From: Sinorhizobium sp. 6-70
Lineage (GTDB): Bacteria > Pseudomonadota > Alphaproteobacteria > Rhizobiales > Rhizobiaceae
Length of the DNA: 64,000 nucleotides
Reading direction: 5' to 3'
NCBI RefSeq assembly: GCF_030124375.1
Contig: NZ_JASKLS010000008.1
Location: 186,001-250,000, forward strand
Made by a program: the position numbers and the translations under genes. Shown here in pieces: positions 25,993 to 35,579 of the stretch. The notes beneath the pieces are model-generated. The model worked only from the letters and a program-made list of their open reading frames with translations. It had not been told where the DNA came from and ran no database searches. Position 1 is the first letter of the stretch; each line of letters opens with the position of its first letter.

Positions 25993-27621
25993 ATGGCTGC
26001 CAAGGAAGTCAAATTCAATACCGATGCCCGCGACCGCATGCTGCGCGGCGTCGACATCATGGCCAACGCCGTTCGGGTCACCTTGGGCCCCAAGGGCAGG
26101 AACGTCGTCATCGACAGATCCTTTGGAGCGCCGCGGATCACCAAGGATGGTGTGTCGGTCGCCAAGGAAATCGAACTCGAGGACAAGTTCGAGAACATGG
26201 GCGCACAGATGCTGCGCGAAGTGGCCTCGCGCACGAGCGACGTTGCCGGCGACGGCACGACCACTGCGACCGTGCTTGCCCAGGCGATCGTCAAGGAAGG
26301 CGCCAAGGCCGTCGCTTCCGGGATGAACCCGATGGATCTGAAGCGAGGCATCGACCTTGCCGTCGAGGCCATCGTCAAGGAACTCGAGACCCACGCCCGC
26401 AAGGTTTCAAAGAATGCCGAAATCGCCCAGGTGGCAACGATCTCCGCCAATGGCGATGCCGAGATCGGGCGTTATCTGGCCGAGGCGATGGAGAAGGTCG
26501 GCAACGAGGGCGTGATCACCGTCGAGGAGGCCAAAACCGCTGAGATCGAGCTCGAAGTCGTTGAAGGCATGCAGTTCGACAGAGGCTATCTCTCTCCCTA
26601 TTTCATTACCAATCAGGACAAGATGCGGGTCGAGTTCGAAGATCCCTACATCCTGATCCACGAAAAGAAGCTCTCCAATCTCCAGGCGATGATCCCGATT
26701 CTCGAGTCGGTGATCCAGTCCAGCAAGCCGCTCTTGATCATCGCCGAGGACGTCGAGGGTGAGGCATTGGCAACGCTCGTCGTCAACAAACTGCGCGGCG
26801 GCCTGAAGATCGTTGCCGTCAAGGCGCCCGGCTTCGGCGACCGCCGCAAGGCCATGCTCGAGGATATCGCAATCCTCACCGGTGGCACGGTCGTTTCCGA
26901 GGATCTCGGTATCAAGCTCGAGAACGTGACGATGGATACGCTCGGGCGGGCAAAGCGGGTAATCGTCGAAAAGGAGACGACGACCATCGTCGATGGTGCC
27001 GGTGAGAAGGCCGATATCGGCGGGCGCATCAGCCAGATCAAGGCGCAGATCGAGGAAACAACGTCGGATTATGACCGTGAGAAACTGCAGGAGCGGCTCG
27101 CCAAGCTCGCCGGTGGCGTCGCGGTGATCCGCGTCGGCGGTTCGACCGAGGTGGAGGTCAAGGAAAAGAAGGATCGCGTCGACGACGCCTTGCATGCGAC
27201 AAGGGCGGCGGTCGAGGAAGGCATCCTTCCCGGCGGCGGCGTTGCGCTGCTGCGCGTCGTCAAGACGCTCGGCAACGTGCCGACGGCCAATGACGACCAG
27301 CGCGTCGGCGTCGAGATCGTCCGCCGTGCAATCGAGGCCCCTGTGCGCCAGATCGCCGAGAATGCGGGCGCCGAAGGGTCGATCGTCGTGGGCAAATTGC
27401 GTGAAAAATCGGACTTCGCCTACGGCTGGAACGCGCAGACGGGAGAATTCGGGGACCTCTACGACATGGGTGTAATCGATCCGGCCAAAGTCGTGCGCGC
27501 AGCACTGCAGGACGCGGCCTCCGTGGCAGGCCTGCTGGTCACGACCGAAGCGATGATCGCCGAGAAACCCAAGAAGGAAGCGCCGCCTCCGATGCCCGGC
27601 GCGCCCGGCATGGATTTCTAA
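25993..27621 (+). CDS. groEL: chaperonin GroEL, orphan copy without groES
   Basis: A 542-residue 60-kDa chaperonin. ATP-site motifs are intact: VTLGPKGRNV, then GDGTTTATVLAQ, and the D in VDDALHATRAAVEEG. The start MAAKEVKFNTDARDRML has a GGAGGAG site; an ATG six codons earlier is poorer. The C-terminus ends PPPMPGAPGMDF rather than in the Gly-Gly-Met repeats of the main GroEL. There is no groES directly upstream and no CIRCE operator. Rhizobia carry several groEL copies; this would be one lacking its cochaperonin gene. Confidence 0.96.
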   Translation: MAAKEVKFNTDARDRMLRGVDIMANAVRVTLGPKGRNVVIDRSFGAPRITKDGVSVAKEIELEDKFENMGAQMLREVASRTSDVAGDGTTTATVLAQAIVKEGAKAVASGMNPMDLKRGIDLAVEAIVKELETHARKVSKNAEIAQVATISANGDAEIGRYLAEAMEKVGNEGVITVEEAKTAEIELEVVEGMQFDRGYLSPYFITNQDKMRVEFEDPYILIHEKKLSNLQAMIPILESVIQSSKPLLIIAEDVEGEALATLVVNKLRGGLKIVAVKAPGFGDRRKAMLEDIAILTGGTVVSEDLGIKLENVTMDTLGRAKRVIVEKETTTIVDGAGEKADIGGRISQIKAQIEETTSDYDREKLQERLAKLAGGVAVIRVGGSTEVEVKEKKDRVDDALHATRAAVEEGILPGGGVALLRVVKTLGNVPTANDDQRVGVEIVRRAIEAPVRQIAENAGAEGSIVVGKLREKSDFAYGWNAQTGEFGDLYDMGVIDPAKVVRAALQDAASVAGLLVTTEAMIAEKPKKEAPPPMPGAPGMDF

Positions 27622-27642
27622 GAAGCAACTCAACACCCAGAC

Positions 27643-27672
27643 GCGCCGGGGCGCAGACGCGTCCCGGCGCCT
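27643..27672 (+). terminator. possible terminator after groEL
   Basis: GCGCCGGG and CCCGGCGC form an 8-bp stem with a 12-base loop, but the following sequence is CTTCATG with few Ts. It may be a weak terminator or only a GC-rich hairpin. Confidence 0.4.
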
Positions 27673-27746
27673 TCATGTCATGCCGCCGAGCAGGTGCGGA
27701 GCTCCCGAGGAGCCTCAATCTCGGCTACCTGATCGATCCACGCGCC

Positions 27747-28127
27747 TCAAGCCGGTTCCGTATCGATGCCCGCCTCGACGAGCTCCTTGAAGCCGCCGAT
27801 GTTGAATACTGCCGTGTAGCCCATGTCCTGCAGCGTCTTTCCGGCAAGGGCCGAACGGCCGCCGGACGCACAATGCAGCAGGACCGTCTTGTCCTTTTGG
27901 AAGGCCGGATTGTGGTATTGGCTTTCCGGGTCTGCGCGAAATTCCAGCATTCCCCGCGAGACGTTCACCGCGCCCTTGATCTTCCCGGTTTGCTGAACCT
28001 CGGTCGGATCGCGGACATCAACGATGAGCACATCACCGGAGCGCATCTTCTCGGCCGCCTCGGTGGGCGACAATTTCGGGACAACACTATTTGCTTGCGC
28101 CAGTAGGTCCTTGACGTTCTTCGCCAT
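27747..28127 (-). CDS. rhodanese-like domain protein
   Basis: A 126-residue single-domain sulfurtransferase. The active-site loop is LLHCASGGRSALAG with the catalytic Cys, and the CH2A-like segment is VLIVDVRDPTEVQQTG. The substrate is unknown; such proteins carry persulfide sulfur or act in phosphatase-like roles. It is convergent with groEL and upstream of the aspS terminator. Confidence 0.93.
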   Translation of the reverse strand: MAKNVKDLLAQANSVVPKLSPTEAAEKMRSGDVLIVDVRDPTEVQQTGKIKGAVNVSRGMLEFRADPESQYHNPAFQKDKTVLLHCASGGRSALAGKTLQDMGYTAVFNIGGFKELVEAGIDTEPA

Positions 28128-28256
28128 CGTTCACTCCACCCAAAACGCTGCCATGGAGCAGCGGAGAAAGGAAACGCTTCGAGGAGAATCCTGTCAAGGC
28201 GAGCAATGGGACGACAACGCTTGGGGCGACGGTCGCAGCGCGGCCTGCAGCTCGAT

Positions 28257-28287
28257 CATAAAAAACCCGGCGGTAGAGACCGCCGGG
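28257..28287 (-). terminator. rho-independent terminator of aspS
   Basis: On the minus strand CCCGGCGGT and its complement form a 9-bp stem with a 4-base loop, followed by TTTTTTAT, about 15 bases past the aspS stop. Confidence 0.9.
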
Positions 28288-28301
28288 CCGTGCTTGCACG
28301 T

Positions 28302-30089
28302 TCAGTCCTTCTTCTGCGGGATCGGACGGATCGCCAGCTCGCGCAGCTGCGTCGGCGTCGCCGGCGACGGCGCGCCCATCAGGAGATCCTGGGCCTGTTG
28401 GTTCATCGGGAAGAGCGAAATCTCGCGCAGGTTCTTGGCACCGACGAGCAGCATGACGATACGGTCGATGCCGAAGGCCATGCCGCCGTGCGGCGGGGCG
28501 CCGTACTGGAAGGCGCGGTAGAGCCCGCCGAACTGCTCCTCGACTTCCTGCCGGGATTTACCCGTCAACTCGAAAGCCTTGACCATCAGTTCCGGCAGCT
28601 GGTTACGGATGGAACCGGACGCAATCTCGAACCCATTGCAGACCATGTCGTACTGGTAGGCCTTGATGGAGAGCGGGTCGTCGCCGTTCAACGCCTCGAG
28701 GCCACCCTGCGGCATCGAGAAGGGATTGTGAGCGAAATCGATCCTCTTTTCCTCTTCCAGCCATTCGTAGAACGGGAAGTCGACGATCCAGCACAGTTCG
28801 AAGCGGTCACGATCGACGAGGTTCAGCTCCTCGCCCGCCTTGGTACGGGCTTCGCCGGCAAACTTGTAGAACTTCGCCGGTTCGCCGGCGACGAAGAAGC
28901 AGGCGTCTCCGTCCTCGAGGCCAAGCTGCGTGCGGATAGCGTCCGTGCGTTCCTCGCCGATATTCTTGGCGAGCGGCCCGGCACCTTCGAGCTTCTCGCC
29001 CTCCTTGCGCCAGAAGATATATCCGAGACCCGGCTGGCCCTGGCTCTGGGCCCAGGCATTCATGCGGTCACAGAACGCTCTTGAGCCACCGGTCTTGGCC
29101 GGAATCGCCCATACCTCGACCCGCGGGTTGGATGCGATCATGTTAGCGAAGACCTTGAAGCCCGAACCGGCGAAATGCTCGGTCACGCTCTGCATCTCGA
29201 TCGGGTTCCTGAGATCCGGCTTGTCGGAGCCATACTTGCGGATCGCCGTGTCATAGGGAATACGCGGGAACTTTTCCGTCACCGGCTTGCCGCCGGCGAA
29301 ATCCGCGAAGATCGAGCGGATCATTGGTTCCATCGTGTCCCATACGTCTTCCTGCTCGACGAAGCTCATTTCGAGGTCGAGCTGGTAGAATTCGCCCGGC
29401 AGCCGGTCGGCGCGCGGATCCTCATCGCGGAAGCAGGGAGCGATCTGGAAATAGCGGTCGAAGCCTGCGACCATCAGAAGCTGCTTGTACTGCTGCGGTG
29501 CCTGCGGCAGCGCGTAGAAGGTGCCGGGGTGAATGCGGCTCGGCACGAGGAAGTCGCGCGCACCTTCCGGCGAGGAGGCTGTCAGGATCGGCGTCGTATA
29601 TTCGGTGAAGCCGATCTCGCTCATGCCCCGGCGCATGGCCGAAATAATCTCGGTGCGCTTGACGATGTTGCGGTGCAGCGTCTCGCGGCGAAGATCCAGG
29701 AAGCGGAATTTGAGGCGCACATCTTCCGGATAGTCCGGTTCGCCGAAGACCGGCAGCGGCAATTCCTTGGCCGCCGACAGAACCTCGATCTCGCGCGCAT
29801 AGAGCTCGATCTCGCCGGTCGGCATGTTCTTGTTGACGGTTTCGTCGGTGCGCGCCTTGACCGTTCCGTCGATGCGGATAACCCATTCGCCGCGCACCGT
29901 CTCTGCCGTCTTGAAGGCAGGAGAATCCGGGTCGGCGACGACCTGGGTCATGCCATAATGATCGCGCAGGTCGATGAAGAGCACGCCGCCATGGTCGCGG
30001 ACGCGGTGAACCCAGCCGGAGAGGCGAACGGTGGAGCCGACATCCGACTTGCGGAGGGCGGCACAGGTGTGGCTGCGGTAACGGTGCAT
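28302..30089 (-). CDS. aspS: aspartyl-tRNA synthetase, probably non-discriminating (Asp/Asn)
   Basis: A 595-residue class II synthetase. N-terminal OB-fold anticodon domain (GWVHRVRDHGGVLFIDLRD), motif 2 FRDEDPRADRLPGEFYQLD, a GAD insertion (starting after GSDKPDLR) and motif 3 GMAFGIDRIVMLL. At the position of E. coli Leu30 it has His33, one of the residues associated with non-discriminating enzymes that also charge tRNA-Asn for GatCAB. Whether it is truly non-discriminating is inferred. Confidence 0.97.
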   Translation of the reverse strand: MHRYRSHTCAALRKSDVGSTVRLSGWVHRVRDHGGVLFIDLRDHYGMTQVVADPDSPAFKTAETVRGEWVIRIDGTVKARTDETVNKNMPTGEIELYAREIEVLSAAKELPLPVFGEPDYPEDVRLKFRFLDLRRETLHRNIVKRTEIISAMRRGMSEIGFTEYTTPILTASSPEGARDFLVPSRIHPGTFYALPQAPQQYKQLLMVAGFDRYFQIAPCFRDEDPRADRLPGEFYQLDLEMSFVEQEDVWDTMEPMIRSIFADFAGGKPVTEKFPRIPYDTAIRKYGSDKPDLRNPIEMQSVTEHFAGSGFKVFANMIASNPRVEVWAIPAKTGGSRAFCDRMNAWAQSQGQPGLGYIFWRKEGEKLEGAGPLAKNIGEERTDAIRTQLGLEDGDACFFVAGEPAKFYKFAGEARTKAGEELNLVDRDRFELCWIVDFPFYEWLEEEKRIDFAHNPFSMPQGGLEALNGDDPLSIKAYQYDMVCNGFEIASGSIRNQLPELMVKAFELTGKSRQEVEEQFGGLYRAFQYGAPPHGGMAFGIDRIVMLLVGAKNLREISLFPMNQQAQDLLMGAPSPATPTQLRELAIRPIPQKKD

Positions 30090-30383
30090 CGTCTAATCCT
30101 GGAATTGCTGAAAACCGCGCGGCCGCATGGGGGCGCACGGCAGATCAAAATCGGGCGGAAAAGCGCATGATGCGCCGGTTTTGTCAAGGCCGCGGCTTTG
30201 TTCCGGTGGCCAGAGTCGTCAGCCGGCTCGCTGCTGTCGTCACTATCATTGCAGGCAGGTGGCACAAAAAGAACGCAAAAGGCCACAAATCACGACTGTC
30301 CCCGACGGTGGGCCACCGCTAAACAGGAAGCAGGCCGGTATTATCCTTGACTCGCGGCCGTTATCCGGATGCTTCCTGCCCCC

Positions 30384-31616
30384 ATGTCCCAGATCCGCCC
30401 GCTCATCCCGCTTCTCGTCACCGCAGGCATTCTCATCGGCGGCAACGGCTTGCAGGGAACGTTCATTTCGCTGCGAGCGCTTGAGGAGGGATTTTCGACC
30501 TCGCTGATCGGGCTCGTCGGCGCCGGCTACAATATCGGCTTTGCCATCGGCTGCGTCTATGTCACGCGTATCCTCCGGGCAATCGGCCACATCCGCACCT
30601 TCTCGGCGATGGCCGCGATCGCATCGGCAGCGGCCATCTCGATGGTGCTGCTCATCGACCCGTGGTTCTGGTTCCTGATGCGGCTTCTTGCCGGCATCTG
30701 TTTCGCCAGCCTCTTTGCAACCGTCGAAAGCTGGCTGAACGCGAGCGTCACCAACGCCAACCGGGCGCGCACGCTTTCCGTCTACCGTCTGGTGGATCTC
30801 GGTTCCGTTACTGCCGCCCAATATGTGATTCCGGGTGTCGGCATCGGCGGCTTCGAGCTTTTCGCGATCATCTCGATGGCGCTGACACTCTCGCTGGTGC
30901 CGATTTCCTTTGCCGACCGGTCAAGCCCCGTAGCCCCGGAAGCGATCCGGTTCGACGTCAAGGCGCTGTGGAACATCTCGCCGCTTGCGACGGTCGGCTG
31001 CATCGTCGTCGGCCTTACCAACGCGGCCTTTCGCTCGCTCGGGCCGATCTATGCGCAGGGCATCGGCCTCTCTGTCACCGCGATCGCGACCTTCATGAGT
31101 GCGGGCATCATCGGCGGCGTGGTGCTGCAATATCCGCTCGGGCACTATTCAGACCAGATCGACCGGCGGCTGATCATCCTGATCGCGACGCTCGGTTCGC
31201 TTCTAGCCGGGCTGTTCCTCGCCTTCGGCGCAGGCAGCGACGAGTGGCTGAATTTTGCGGGTATCTTCGCCTTCGGCGCCTTCGCGATGCCGCTCTATTC
31301 GCTCTGTTCGGCACATGCCAACGATCACGCGGCCGACGGGCAGCATGCGCTCGTCTCCGCCGGCATGCTGTTCTTCTGGTCGCTCGGCGCGATCATCGGC
31401 CCACTCTTCGCCTCCTTCATGCTCGACCTCTACGGACCGCAGGCGCTCTTCATCTATACCGCGGTGATCCTCGCCTTGTTCATGCTCTACACGCTCCGGC
31501 GCATGACGGCGCGTGGGGCCGTGCCGACGGAAGAGCGCGCCATGCCGTTTCGCAATCTCCTGCGCACCTCGTCCTTCTTCAATAAGCTTGCCGGCGGCCA
31601 GCGAGAGGACGCGTGA
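30384..31616 (+). CDS. MFS transporter
   Basis: A 410-residue carrier with 12 hydrophobic segments and the loop YPLGHYSDQIDRRLI between halves, a version of the MFS GxxxDRxxRR motif. It begins at an ATG at 30384 (an earlier in-frame ATG at 30369 is possible). The segment LLAGICFASLFATVESWLNA places it with the sugar-phosphate/unknown-major-facilitator group; the substrate is not known. It follows aspS in the opposite direction. Confidence 0.88.
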   Translation: MSQIRPLIPLLVTAGILIGGNGLQGTFISLRALEEGFSTSLIGLVGAGYNIGFAIGCVYVTRILRAIGHIRTFSAMAAIASAAAISMVLLIDPWFWFLMRLLAGICFASLFATVESWLNASVTNANRARTLSVYRLVDLGSVTAAQYVIPGVGIGGFELFAIISMALTLSLVPISFADRSSPVAPEAIRFDVKALWNISPLATVGCIVVGLTNAAFRSLGPIYAQGIGLSVTAIATFMSAGIIGGVVLQYPLGHYSDQIDRRLIILIATLGSLLAGLFLAFGAGSDEWLNFAGIFAFGAFAMPLYSLCSAHANDHAADGQHALVSAGMLFFWSLGAIIGPLFASFMLDLYGPQALFIYTAVILALFMLYTLRRMTARGAVPTEERAMPFRNLLRTSSFFNKLAGGQREDA

Positions 31617-31712
31617 CAGGCCTCTGCGGCAAGATGACCGGCAGGGCGAATTGCTGATTATGAAAATCAGGTTTAGAAACGGCCCGATCGCTTATCCTCA
31701 CCACGGGACGTC

Positions 31713-33116
31713 ATGATGCCGTTGTTGAACCGCCGAACGTTTCTCCAGGGCTCGGCCGCGCTTGGAGGCGCTTTCGCGCTGGGCGCCGGCGTTGCCGCTC
31801 GGGCTGGCGCCTCTCCCGCTCCGCAAGTCCTGGCGGCACAATTCGCGGACGCCAGGATCGCGGCCGATGGCGTGACGCCCAAGGTCATGACCTACGGCCT
31901 CGGCGATGCTCCACACACGAGCGTGCCTCCGGTCTTGCGAATGCGCAAAGGCGAGGCCTATGCGGCAAGACTGATGAACAGGCTAGACGAACCGACCACG
32001 GTCCATTGGCACGGCTTGCGGATCGCCAACGCGATGGACGGCGTGCCGGAGATAACGCAGCCTTATGTCTATCCCGGCGACAGCTTCGATTATGTCTTCA
32101 CGCCACCCGATGCCGGCACTTTCTGGTACCACCCGCATTGCAACACGCTGACGCAGATCGGCCGAGGGCTTGCGGGCGTGATCGTCGTCGAGAATCCCGA
32201 GGACCCGGCCTTCGACGCCGAAATCGTCCTTAACCTCCGCGATTGGCGGCTCGGGGCGGGCGGCAAGTTCATCGACCCGTTCAAACCCCGCGATGCGGCC
32301 CGGGGCGGCACCTATGGCACGGTCAGGACGACGAACTGGCAGCGCGAACCCGTGTACGAGGCGCCCGCCGGCAGCCTGGTGCGCCTGAGGATTGTCGCCA
32401 CTGACGTAACGCGCATCTACACGGTGGCGCTCGAGGGCGCGGCGGCGAAGGTAGTTGCCCTGGATGGCAATCCGGTCGAGGCCCCCTTCGCGCTCGATCG
32501 CCTCGACGTGGGCCCCGGGCAGCGCATGGATATCGTCGTCCGGATGCCGGAGAGTGAAGGCCAGACAGCAAAGCTCGGCAACGACCGCGGCTCGCAGCCC
32601 TGGACCATCGCGACGTTCAGGTCGGTGGGAGCCTCGCTGAAACGCGACCTGCGCGACATCGCTCCCCTACCCCCCAATCCGATCGCGGAAGCTGACCTCT
32701 CCGCCGCCAAACGGATTCCAATCGAACTGACTGCAACGGCCGAGCACAAGGCAGCGCCCTCGATCTGCGGTTCGCTCGGCTACACATTCTGGGCGATCAA
32801 CAAGGTTCCGTGGCCTGGAGATACGCCGGATCCGATCGCGCCGATCGAGGAATTGAAACTCGGCAAGAGCTACGTGCTACAGATCTCCAATCGCACGCCG
32901 CACGCGCACCCGATCCACCTGCACGGGCTGAGCTTCCGCATTCTGAACTCCAACAAACGGAGCTTTCTGCCGCCGCCGACCGACACCATCCTTCTCCTGC
33001 CGGACGAACAGGCGGAAGTCGCGCTGGTTGCGGACAACCCTGGCGACTGGGTAATTCACTGCCACATCATCGAACATCAAAAGACCGGGATGACCGGTTA
33101 TTTCAAGGTGGTCTGA
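31713..33116 (+). CDS. Tat-exported multicopper oxidase
   Basis: A periplasmic laccase-like enzyme of 467 residues. The N-terminus has a twin-arginine signal (NRRTFLQGSAALGGAFALGA). All four copper-ligand blocks are present: HWHGLRIANAMDGVP, FWYHPHCNT, HPIHLHGLSF and HCHIIEHQKTGM, the last with the Cys-His-axial-Met set of the type 1 copper. It probably oxidises cuprous ions, phenols or metal complexes; the substrate cannot be read. An ATG one codon earlier is equally possible. Confidence 0.94.
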   Translation: MMPLLNRRTFLQGSAALGGAFALGAGVAARAGASPAPQVLAAQFADARIAADGVTPKVMTYGLGDAPHTSVPPVLRMRKGEAYAARLMNRLDEPTTVHWHGLRIANAMDGVPEITQPYVYPGDSFDYVFTPPDAGTFWYHPHCNTLTQIGRGLAGVIVVENPEDPAFDAEIVLNLRDWRLGAGGKFIDPFKPRDAARGGTYGTVRTTNWQREPVYEAPAGSLVRLRIVATDVTRIYTVALEGAAAKVVALDGNPVEAPFALDRLDVGPGQRMDIVVRMPESEGQTAKLGNDRGSQPWTIATFRSVGASLKRDLRDIAPLPPNPIAEADLSAAKRIPIELTATAEHKAAPSICGSLGYTFWAINKVPWPGDTPDPIAPIEELKLGKSYVLQISNRTPHAHPIHLHGLSFRILNSNKRSFLPPPTDTILLLPDEQAEVALVADNPGDWVIHCHIIEHQKTGMTGYFKVV

Positions 33117-33195
33117 CAATTTCGATTGTGACAGCAGCCGCGAAACGATACACGGAAGGGCAAGCCGCATTTTTGCCACAGTGATTAAAAACCCG

Positions 33196-34347
33196 ATGAT
33201 CCAAACCACAGTAGATCTAGAGGCCGCCTGCAAACGGTTGGCCCAATCAAGCTATATTACGATCGACACCGAATTCCTGCGTGAAACGACGTTCTGGCCG
33301 GAGCTCTGCCTGATCCAGATGGCGAGCCCCGATCTGGCCGTCATCGTGGACCCGATGGCGCCCGGCATCGACCTCGCGCCGTTCTTTGCGCTGATGGGCA
33401 ACCCGGAGGTCGTCAAGGTTTTTCACGCCGCGCGCCAGGACATCGAGATCATCCATCATCTCGGCAACCTTATCCCGCATCCGCTGTTCGACACGCAGGT
33501 CGCGGCGATGGTCTGCGGCTTCGGCGACAGCGTTTCCTACGATCAGTTGGTCAATCGCATCAAGAACGAGCAGATCGACAAGTCTTCGCGCTTTACCGAT
33601 TGGAGCCGCCGACCGCTCACGGACAAGCAGCTCGACTACGCGCTCGCCGACGTCACGCATCTCAGGGAGATCTACCAGTATCTGACAGCGGAACTCGCCC
33701 GTGAGGGTCGTTCGTCCTGGCTGGCCGAAGAAATGGCGATCCTGGAAAGCCGGGAAACCTATGACCTGCACCCGGACAACGCCTGGCAGCGGCTGAAGAT
33801 GCGCATCAAGAAGCCGATGGAGCTCGCGGTCCTGCAGAAGGTAGCGGCCTGGCGTGAGCGTGAGGCTCGCACGCGCAATGTTCCGCGCGGGCGGATACTC
33901 AAGGATGACGCGATCTACGAGATCGCCCAGCAGCAGCCCAAGGACGCCGAAGCGCTGGGTCGGCTCAGGACCATCCCCAAGGGGTGGGAACGTTCGAGCG
34001 CAGGCACGGCCGTCGTCGAGGCCGTGAACGAGGCGCTTGGCATTCCGAAGCCGGACCTGCCGCGCCTGCCGCGGCAGAACCACGCGCCCGAGGGTGCTGC
34101 GGCGGCCGGCGAAATGCTGAAGGTGCTGTTGAAGCTCATCGCTGAAAAGGAAGGCGTCGCCGCCAAGATCATTGCCAACAGCGAGGACCTCGACAGGATC
34201 GCCGCCGAAGGCGAGAAGGCCGATGTGGACGCGCTCAAGGGCTGGCGGCGGGAGCTTTTTGGTGAAATGGCCCTGAAGCTCATCAACGGTGAAGTCGCCC
34301 TGCGCTTCGTCGGCAAGCGGATTGAGGCGATGGAAATAGGCGGTTGA
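33196..34347 (+). CDS. rnd: ribonuclease D
   Basis: A 3'-5' exoribonuclease for tRNA maturation and RNA processing (383 residues). DEDD-type exonuclease motifs are IDTEFLRE (Exo I), VFHAARQDIEII (Exo II) and QLDYALADVTHLREIY (Exo III with Tyr). One HRDC domain follows around 205-290 (LAVLQKVAAWREREARTRN). The frame is open from a GTG at 33181; I start at the ATG in the common family form MIQTTVDLEAAC. Confidence 0.95.
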   Translation: MIQTTVDLEAACKRLAQSSYITIDTEFLRETTFWPELCLIQMASPDLAVIVDPMAPGIDLAPFFALMGNPEVVKVFHAARQDIEIIHHLGNLIPHPLFDTQVAAMVCGFGDSVSYDQLVNRIKNEQIDKSSRFTDWSRRPLTDKQLDYALADVTHLREIYQYLTAELAREGRSSWLAEEMAILESRETYDLHPDNAWQRLKMRIKKPMELAVLQKVAAWREREARTRNVPRGRILKDDAIYEIAQQQPKDAEALGRLRTIPKGWERSSAGTAVVEAVNEALGIPKPDLPRLPRQNHAPEGAAAAGEMLKVLLKLIAEKEGVAAKIIANSEDLDRIAAEGEKADVDALKGWRRELFGEMALKLINGEVALRFVGKRIEAMEIGG

Positions 34348-34436
34348 AATGCCGCAGGTGAGAAAACAACTTTCCGCCTGAATCCAGCAATAGCGAGGAC
34401 GCATCGAGAGAGCTGATCCGGCCCGAACGGCGTCGG

Positions 34437-35579
34437 ATGAGCCGTCTCAATGCATTGCGGATCGCCGCCCGATCCACAATCGTCCTTTTATGTTTTCCGG
34501 TTCCGAGGCTTCCGCGCATGCGCTGGAGATTTTCCACGCTTGAGTTCATCCTGTTGCTGCTCGTCGTCGCGGGCAGTGGCGTGGCCTATGCCTGGGTGGT
34601 CTACGGCGATGGCGGACTGATCGGCGCAATCTATGCGCTGTTCATCTGCATGCCGATCCTCGCCTTCGAACGGCGTATCATATTCCGGCGCCTCTACAGA
34701 AAGATTCACAGCCTTTCGACACCGGGCTTTCTGCTATCTTCCATTGCCGTGTATGTTGCGCTCGTCTATGCCGGCTTTGCGATCGCAGGGTCTCTTCTGC
34801 GCCTAGTGGGCCATCCCGGCGAGATGATGCCCTCGCTGAACGTACTCCTCATCGCACTGGCAATCTCCGGCCCGATCATCTTTGTCCTGAGAGTGCGCGA
34901 ACTGCTTGGCCGCGACGTATTCCTCAGCTTGCTGACCGGGCGCTACCGCAAGCCGGTGCAAGAGGAGCGTGTGTTCCTCTTTGTCGACCTCGCAGGCTCC
35001 ACCTCATTCGCCGAGCGTTTCGGCGATCTGCGCACCCAGGAATACCTCGGAAGACTGTTCGCAACCATGGCCGATCCGGTGCTGCGCTACGGCGGTTCAA
35101 TCGATGACTATGTCGGCGACGCGGCGGTCATTACCTGGCCTTTCGATCGTGCCATCGCCGACGCCGCCTGCATCCGCTGCGCCTTCGATATTCTCGACCG
35201 GATCGAGGCGGATGCCCACCGCTGGCGCAAGGACTACGGCGAGGTCCCTCGCCTTCGCGCCGCATTGCACGGCGGAACAATCGTTGCGGCCGAAATCGGG
35301 GTCGACAGGCACAAGATCACCTATTTCGGCGACACGGTGAACACCACGGCGCGCCTCGAAGGTCTTTGCCGAACGCTCGATCGGCAGATCCTGATTTCCG
35401 CGGATCTCTTGCGGCGCATGCGCCTGCCGGCCTCGGTCAGAAGCGAGGATCTCGGCGAACATGAGATCAAGGGCCGCGGCCAGAAGCTTGGCGTATCCTC
35501 CCTTCGCGCCGCCGGCCTCTCTCAAGGTAGGTCGAAGCCTGTGGCCGATTCTAGCCGTGCAGCTTTGCCCCCTTTGTGA
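34437..35579 (+). CDS. membrane-bound class III nucleotide cyclase with an atypical purine site
   Basis: A 380-residue protein with four hydrophobic segments in the first 155 residues and a class III cyclase domain from about 178 to 360. Metal-binding Asp184 (FVDLAGSTSFAE) and Asp228 (SIDDYVGDAA) are present, as are the transition-state residues Asn302 and Arg306 (GDTVNTTARLEG). The Lys that usually contacts adenine is replaced by Asp224, and the second purine position is Thr295. It may be active on an altered substrate or be a signalling domain; the family is numerous in Sinorhizobium. Confidence 0.9.
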   Translation: MSRLNALRIAARSTIVLLCFPVPRLPRMRWRFSTLEFILLLLVVAGSGVAYAWVVYGDGGLIGAIYALFICMPILAFERRIIFRRLYRKIHSLSTPGFLLSSIAVYVALVYAGFAIAGSLLRLVGHPGEMMPSLNVLLIALAISGPIIFVLRVRELLGRDVFLSLLTGRYRKPVQEERVFLFVDLAGSTSFAERFGDLRTQEYLGRLFATMADPVLRYGGSIDDYVGDAAVITWPFDRAIADAACIRCAFDILDRIEADAHRWRKDYGEVPRLRAALHGGTIVAAEIGVDRHKITYFGDTVNTTARLEGLCRTLDRQILISADLLRRMRLPASVRSEDLGEHEIKGRGQKLGVSSLRAAGLSQGRSKPVADSSRAALPPL

